NCBI GenBank assembly: GCA_902475415.1
Contig: CABRZK010000063.1
Span: forward strand, 1 to 10,570
Length of the DNA: 10,570 nt
Source: an uncultured Eubacterium sp.
GTDB taxonomy: Bacteria; Bacillota; Clostridia; Lachnospirales; Lachnospiraceae
Reading direction: 5' to 3'
The notes under the pieces were generated by a model. It searched no databases. It was not told the origin of the DNA and worked only from the letters and a program-made list of their open reading frames with translations. A program made the translations under genes and the position numbers. Below, in pieces: positions 8,412-10,570 of this stretch; position 1 is the first letter of the stretch; the number at the start of each line of letters is the position of its first letter.

Positions 8412-8449
8412 TCAAAAGAATAAGTGACCATACACAGGGGGAACTGCCG

Positions 8450-8623
8450 TTGGAAAAGCCGGGAAACAAACAAGATGAAGAATCCGAGGAAGATTGGAAA
8501 TTACTTTTTGAATTGTATGAAATTCTTAAAAAGAGGGTTGATGCCAGGGAAGAAAAGATGCGGGATTATGTAAGAAAAGTTGGTTTGACAGAGAAAGAAA
8601 AGAATAAGGATGAGCAGCAATAA
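8450..8623 (+). CDS. Small charged helical protein, 57 residues (TTG start)
   Basis: The frame is open from GTG at 8369, but the best start is TTG at 8450, because AGGGGG (8436-8441) lies 8 bp upstream and the region before it contains the hairpin at 8384-8411. From there the product is 57 residues: an acidic start (KQDEESEEDW), one long amphipathic helix (about 14-45, LLFELYEILKKRVDAREEKM) and a charged tail rich in Lys and Glu. It has no signal peptide, so unlike the genes before it the product is cytoplasmic. The helix could dimerise or bind a partner protein. The composition looks like true coding sequence, not a random frame, but I do not recognise the family. It may be the last gene of the surface operon or an independent gene. 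Confidence 0.5.
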   Translation: MEKPGNKQDEESEEDWKLLFELYEILKKRVDAREEKMRDYVRKVGLTEKEKNKDEQQ

Positions 8624-8734
8624 CAATGCAGGGAATCGTATGCTGTCAAAGGGATACGGTTCAGTTTCCGCAGGCGCGGTGTGTACCTTGAAAACTGAAT
8701 AGTATGATAGCAAAAGAATATGCAGTATGGAAAA
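8624..8734 (+). other. Non-coding stretch with weak hairpins and a TTGAAAACTGAATA motif
   Basis: This is the first part of the 327-bp gap between the small gene and the ATPase gene. GAATCGTAT (8633-8641) and ATACGGTTC (8654-8662) can form a 9-bp stem with one wobble and a 12-nt loop, possibly a weak terminator for the small gene. CCGC-AGGC-GCGG (8668-8679) is a short hairpin. The motif around CCTTGAAAACTGAATAG (8686-8702) resembles sequences found in clostridial rRNA spacers and some mobile-element leaders. The left arm of the imperfect hairpin described under the 8735 repeat starts at 8722. Confidence 0.3.
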
Positions 8735-8758
8735 TTCCCATGCTGCGGAATATGAATA
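8735..8758 (+). repeat. Left copy of perfect 24-bp inverted repeat
   Basis: Positions 8735-8758 (core CATGCTGCGGAATATG) are the exact reverse complement of 10318-10341, and the match ends sharply on both sides. This copy is also the 3' arm of a local imperfect hairpin: GCAGTATGG (8722-8730) pairs with CCATGCTGC (8738-8746) with one wobble. So the left copy belongs to a palindromic element of about 40 bp, while the right copy holds only one arm. Confidence 0.8.
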
Positions 8759-8790
8759 ACGTTTCTTGATTATAATTGAAATACTGGAAG

Positions 8791-8917
8791 CACCGAAAAA
8801 GTGTTTTATATTCCTGATTAACAACCAAAAAAATGTTAAGATTTATAAAATAACATCCGAAAAAATGTTAAAATAATTAGAATTACAGCCGAAAAAATGT
8901 TATAATTAAAACGACGG
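8791..8917 (+). repeat. Array of four A-tract/extended -10 motifs at 31-32-bp spacing
   Basis: Three close copies of a 17-bp core, CANCCRAAAAAATGTTA, start at 8822, 8854 and 8886, exactly 32 bp apart, each followed by (A/T)(A/G)AT. A fourth, decayed copy (one base deleted, G for A in the A-tract) starts at 8791, 31 bp earlier. A 32-bp period is three turns of B-DNA, so all cores face the same side of the helix. The A-tracts would add in-phase bends. Each core ends in an extended -10-like TGTTAnnAT; the last one is the perfect TGTTATAAT that probably serves the ATPase gene. The DNA between cores is not conserved, as expected for protein-binding sites. Likely repeated operators for cooperative, possibly autogenous, repression. 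Confidence 0.65.
8877..8906 (+). promoter_or_regulatory. Probable promoter of the ATPase gene, extended -10
   Basis: TATAAT at 8901-8906, preceded by TG at 8898-8899 to give the extended -10 TGTTATAAT, with a weak -35 (TTAGAA, 8877-8882) 18 bp upstream. It overlaps the last unit of the 32-bp motif array, so any protein bound there would compete with RNA polymerase. The start codon at 8951 lies about 45 bp downstream, leaving a short leader with the ribosome-binding site GGAGGAG (8937-8943). Confidence 0.55.
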
Positions 8918-8950
8918 TAGGAAACATATGCGTTTTGGAGGAGTTTTTTT

Positions 8951-10261
8951 ATGGAAAGAGAACTGTTTACTAAGTTGGAACGGTGGATGAAGAAAAAGAA
9001 TAGAAAGCCTTTGATCATACAGGGGGCAAGACAGGTCGGCAAAACATGGATCATGAAGGAATTTGGTGCCAGATTCTATGAAAATACAGTCTATATCAAT
9101 TTTGATAATAATAAAGCGATGAAGGACGTATTTGAACTGGATTTTGATTTAAAGAGGATCTTGTCGGCAATTAAAATAGAATACGGAAAAAGTTTTCAGG
9201 CAGAGAATACCCTGATTATTTTTGATGAGATTCAGGAAGCGCCAAAGGCTCTGGCATCATTAAAGTATTTTTATGAGAACGCGCCACAGTATTCTATTAT
9301 TGCAGCCGGTTCATTGCTCGGTGTTGCATTGCATCAGGGAACATCCTTTCCGGTGGGAAAAGTGGATTTTTTAAAACTCTGTCCAATGAGTTTTAGTGAA
9401 TTTCTTTTGGCGGTTGGTGAAAATGGGCTGTATGAAACACTTAAGGCCCAGGACTATGAGCTGATCAATGCATATGCAGGAAAGTACGTGGATCTGTTGA
9501 AGAAGTATTACTATGTGGGCGGAATGCCAGAGGTGGTACAGACTTATATTGATTCCGATGATCTGTATGAAGTTCGTGAGATCCAGAACAATCTTCTCAC
9601 GTACTATGAGGAAGATTTCAGCAAGCATGCTCCCAAAGAGGTTGTTCCGCGTATTATGATGGTCTGGAATTCAATTCCGTCCCAACTGGCGAAGGAAAAC
9701 CGAAAGTTCATGTACGGTGCGCTGCGTGAAGGAGCACGGGCTAAAGATTTTGAGCTTGCAATACAGTGGCTCGAAGATGCAGGATTGATTTTGAGAAGCT
9801 ACAGGGTATCAAAGCCGGATATTCCACTTATTGCATATATGGAAATGAACAGTTTCAAGATGTTCATGTTTGATGTGGGATTATTAACAGCGAAGGCCGG
9901 TTTATCGGCCAGATTGTTGCTTGACGGCAGCCGTATTTTTGAAGAGTTCAAAGGGGCGCTCACAGAGCAGTATGTCGCGCAGGAGTTGCATGCAGCTGGA
10001 TATCCACTCTATTATTTTGCGACAGAGCGTTCAACGGGTGAAATTGATTTCATGCTGCAGGGAGATCTGGATTGCATCCCAATTGAAGTAAAAGCGGAAC
10101 AAAATCTTCGCGCAAAGAGCCTGAAAGCTTTTTGTGATAAATATCAGCCGGACATGGCGGTTCGAAGCAGCATGGCAAATTATAAAAAAGAAGACTGGCT
10201 TATTAATGTTCCATTATATATGCTCGCTGAGTATTTAAAAAACATGGTGCATGTAAATTAG
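8951..10261 (+). CDS. AAA ATPase of the DUF4143 family
   Basis: A cytoplasmic 436-residue protein with an AAA_14-type ATPase core and a C-terminal DUF4143 domain, at the usual length for the family. Visible motifs: Walker A GARQVGKT (25-32), Walker B LIIFDE (88-93), sensor-like IIAAGS (116-121), and the family's GGMPEVV (190-196). The C-terminus carries a PD-(D/E)XK nuclease-like set: E339 in TEQYV, D366 in GEIDF, and E379/K381 in IEVK. The family is widespread and often multi-copy in gut anaerobes; its biological role is poorly defined, and nuclease activity has not been shown as far as I know. ATG at 8951 has GGAGGAG upstream. It has its own promoter and terminator and sits alone between inverted repeats, so it is probably expressed separately from the surface-protein genes. 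Confidence 0.92.
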   Translation: MERELFTKLERWMKKKNRKPLIIQGARQVGKTWIMKEFGARFYENTVYINFDNNKAMKDVFELDFDLKRILSAIKIEYGKSFQAENTLIIFDEIQEAPKALASLKYFYENAPQYSIIAAGSLLGVALHQGTSFPVGKVDFLKLCPMSFSEFLLAVGENGLYETLKAQDYELINAYAGKYVDLLKKYYYVGGMPEVVQTYIDSDDLYEVREIQNNLLTYYEEDFSKHAPKEVVPRIMMVWNSIPSQLAKENRKFMYGALREGARAKDFELAIQWLEDAGLILRSYRVSKPDIPLIAYMEMNSFKMFMFDVGLLTAKAGLSARLLLDGSRIFEEFKGALTEQYVAQELHAAGYPLYYFATERSTGEIDFMLQGDLDCIPIEVKAEQNLRAKSLKAFCDKYQPDMAVRSSMANYKKEDWLINVPLYMLAEYLKNMVHVN

Positions 10262-10271
10262 GCTATAGGAG

Positions 10272-10303
10272 AAACAGGCTATCGTTCGGTGGCCTGTTTT
10301 TTT
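10272..10303 (+). terminator. Rho-independent terminator of the ATPase gene
   Basis: AAACAGGC (10272-10279) pairs with GCCTGTTT (10292-10299), and the stem extends inward through T-G, A-T, T-G and C-G pairs to a GTTC loop. Seven consecutive T (10297-10303) follow, part of them in the stem. It starts 10 bp after the stop codon and is the clearest terminator in the window. Confidence 0.9.
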
Positions 10304-10317
10304 AGTCAGATTTGAAG

Positions 10318-10341
10318 TATTCATATTCCGCAGCATGGGAA
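10318..10341 (-). repeat. Right copy of perfect 24-bp inverted repeat
   Basis: Exact reverse complement of 8735-8758 (core here CATATTCCGCAGCATG), starting 14 bp after the ATPase terminator. Unlike the left copy, it lacks the partner arm that would make it a hairpin: the bases after 10341 (GAGGAAGAAG) do not match the left flank. It lies in the 177-bp gap before the last gene. Confidence 0.8.
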
Positions 10342-10388
10342 GAGGAAGAAGTATCTATGATTGATGTTCGATAGTTATGATTTTTATT

Positions 10389-10402
10389 CAAAAGGGCTTT
10401 TG
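10389..10402. promoter_or_regulatory. 14-bp palindrome upstream of the last gene (possible operator)
   Basis: CAAAAG-GG-CTTTTG is a perfect 6-bp inverted repeat around a 2-bp centre, about 80 bp before the start at 10481. Downstream, TTTACA (10417-10422) and TATACA (10438-10443) could be promoter elements, but their 15-bp spacing is poor. The rest of the gap holds the right inverted repeat and a good ribosome-binding site (AAGGAGG, 10464-10470). Confidence 0.3.
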
Positions 10403-10480
10403 GATCAGGTTGGTAGTTTACATATCAGCATGGATCGTATACAGTGATTATAGAACAGAGGAGAAGGAGGAAAGGGGTTT

Positions 10481-10570
10481 ATGAAAAGACTAACCATTTT
10501 GTGTGCGGCGTTGACCGCAGCGATGTTTATGAATATGTCAGCATACGCTGGGACTTCAGAAGTGGCAACA
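10481..10570 (+). CDS. Exported protein, N-terminus only (3' end outside window)
   Basis: Only 30 codons are visible. ATG at 10481 follows a strong ribosome-binding site (GGAGG at 10466-10470, 10-bp spacing). The encoded start is a clear Sec signal peptide: KR, then a hydrophobic stretch with LTAAMF, and a likely cleavage after SAYA (residue 23). LTAAMF also occurs in the signal peptide of the giant surface protein, which hints that this gene belongs to the same surface-protein set, though signal peptides are weak evidence. The mature protein cannot be judged from seven residues. Confidence 0.75.
   Translation, partial: MKRLTILCAALTAAMFMNMSAYAGTSEVAT

Larger units (their letters stand above)
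8735..10341 (+). mobile_element. Candidate inverted-repeat-bounded ATPase cassette (no transposase)
   Basis: The 1607-bp segment between the 24-bp inverted repeats holds one complete unit: motif array, promoter, DUF4143 ATPase gene and intrinsic terminator. It lies between a surface-protein operon and another exported-protein gene. There is no transposase or integrase and I find no target-site duplication in the bases flanking the repeats, so autonomous transposition is unlikely. It could be a non-autonomous element moved in trans, an invertible segment, or two independent copies of a short palindromic intergenic repeat. The boundary call is inference from the repeats alone. Confidence 0.3.

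Noticed and set aside
8791..8917. CRISPR-like array from the spaced repeats
   Set aside because: The conserved core is only 17 bp, the linkers are about 15 bp and A/T-rich, the last unit carries a promoter, and there are no cas genes nearby.
8951..10261. ATPase as a transposase helper of the IstB/TnsC type
   Set aside because: The DUF4143 C-terminus and GGMPEVV motif place it in a separate family, and no transposase gene is in the window.

Overview
The window looks like a chromosomal or accessory segment from a Gram-positive gut clostridium, most likely a member of the Lachnospiraceae. This is inferred, not proven. The evidence is moderate GC content, AGGAGG-type ribosome-binding sites, Sec signal peptides on several proteins, cell-wall-binding repeats, a DUF6273-type secreted protein and a DUF4143 AAA ATPase, all common in that family. 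Nearly all genes read on the + strand.

Layout. Positions 1-710 hold the C-terminal part of an unrecognised protein whose frame stays open to the left edge. A small 102-residue protein follows (759-1067). After a 177-bp gap with a possible structured leader comes a run of three exported proteins (1245-8360). These are a 712-residue secreted protein with a Cys-rich module and a DUF6273-like C-terminus, a 248-residue extremely acidic exported protein, and a 1401-residue modular surface protein. The last carries GLUG-like repeats, four divergent Ig-like repeats, a Gly/Ser linker and C-terminal cell-wall-binding repeats. The genes are tightly packed, with a 28-bp gap and then a 4-bp ATGA overlap, so they probably form one operon making a cell-surface assembly. 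The acidic protein and the giant protein share a small, gap-free sequence module of about 31 residues, which supports a joint function. A strong hairpin and a probable 57-residue TTG-start protein (8450-8623) follow.

From 8735 to 10341 lies a self-contained unit bounded by a perfect 24-bp inverted repeat. It contains an array of 31/32-bp-spaced A-tract/extended -10 motifs, a promoter, an AAA ATPase of the DUF4143 family with a C-terminal PD-(D/E)XK-like motif, and a clear Rho-independent terminator. No transposase is present. Beyond it, at 10481, another exported protein begins with a signal peptide like that of the giant protein and runs off the window. The simplest reading is a surface-protein locus with an inverted-repeat-bounded ATPase cassette sitting inside it. 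The array, the inverted repeats and the shared module are the parts most likely to be undescribed.
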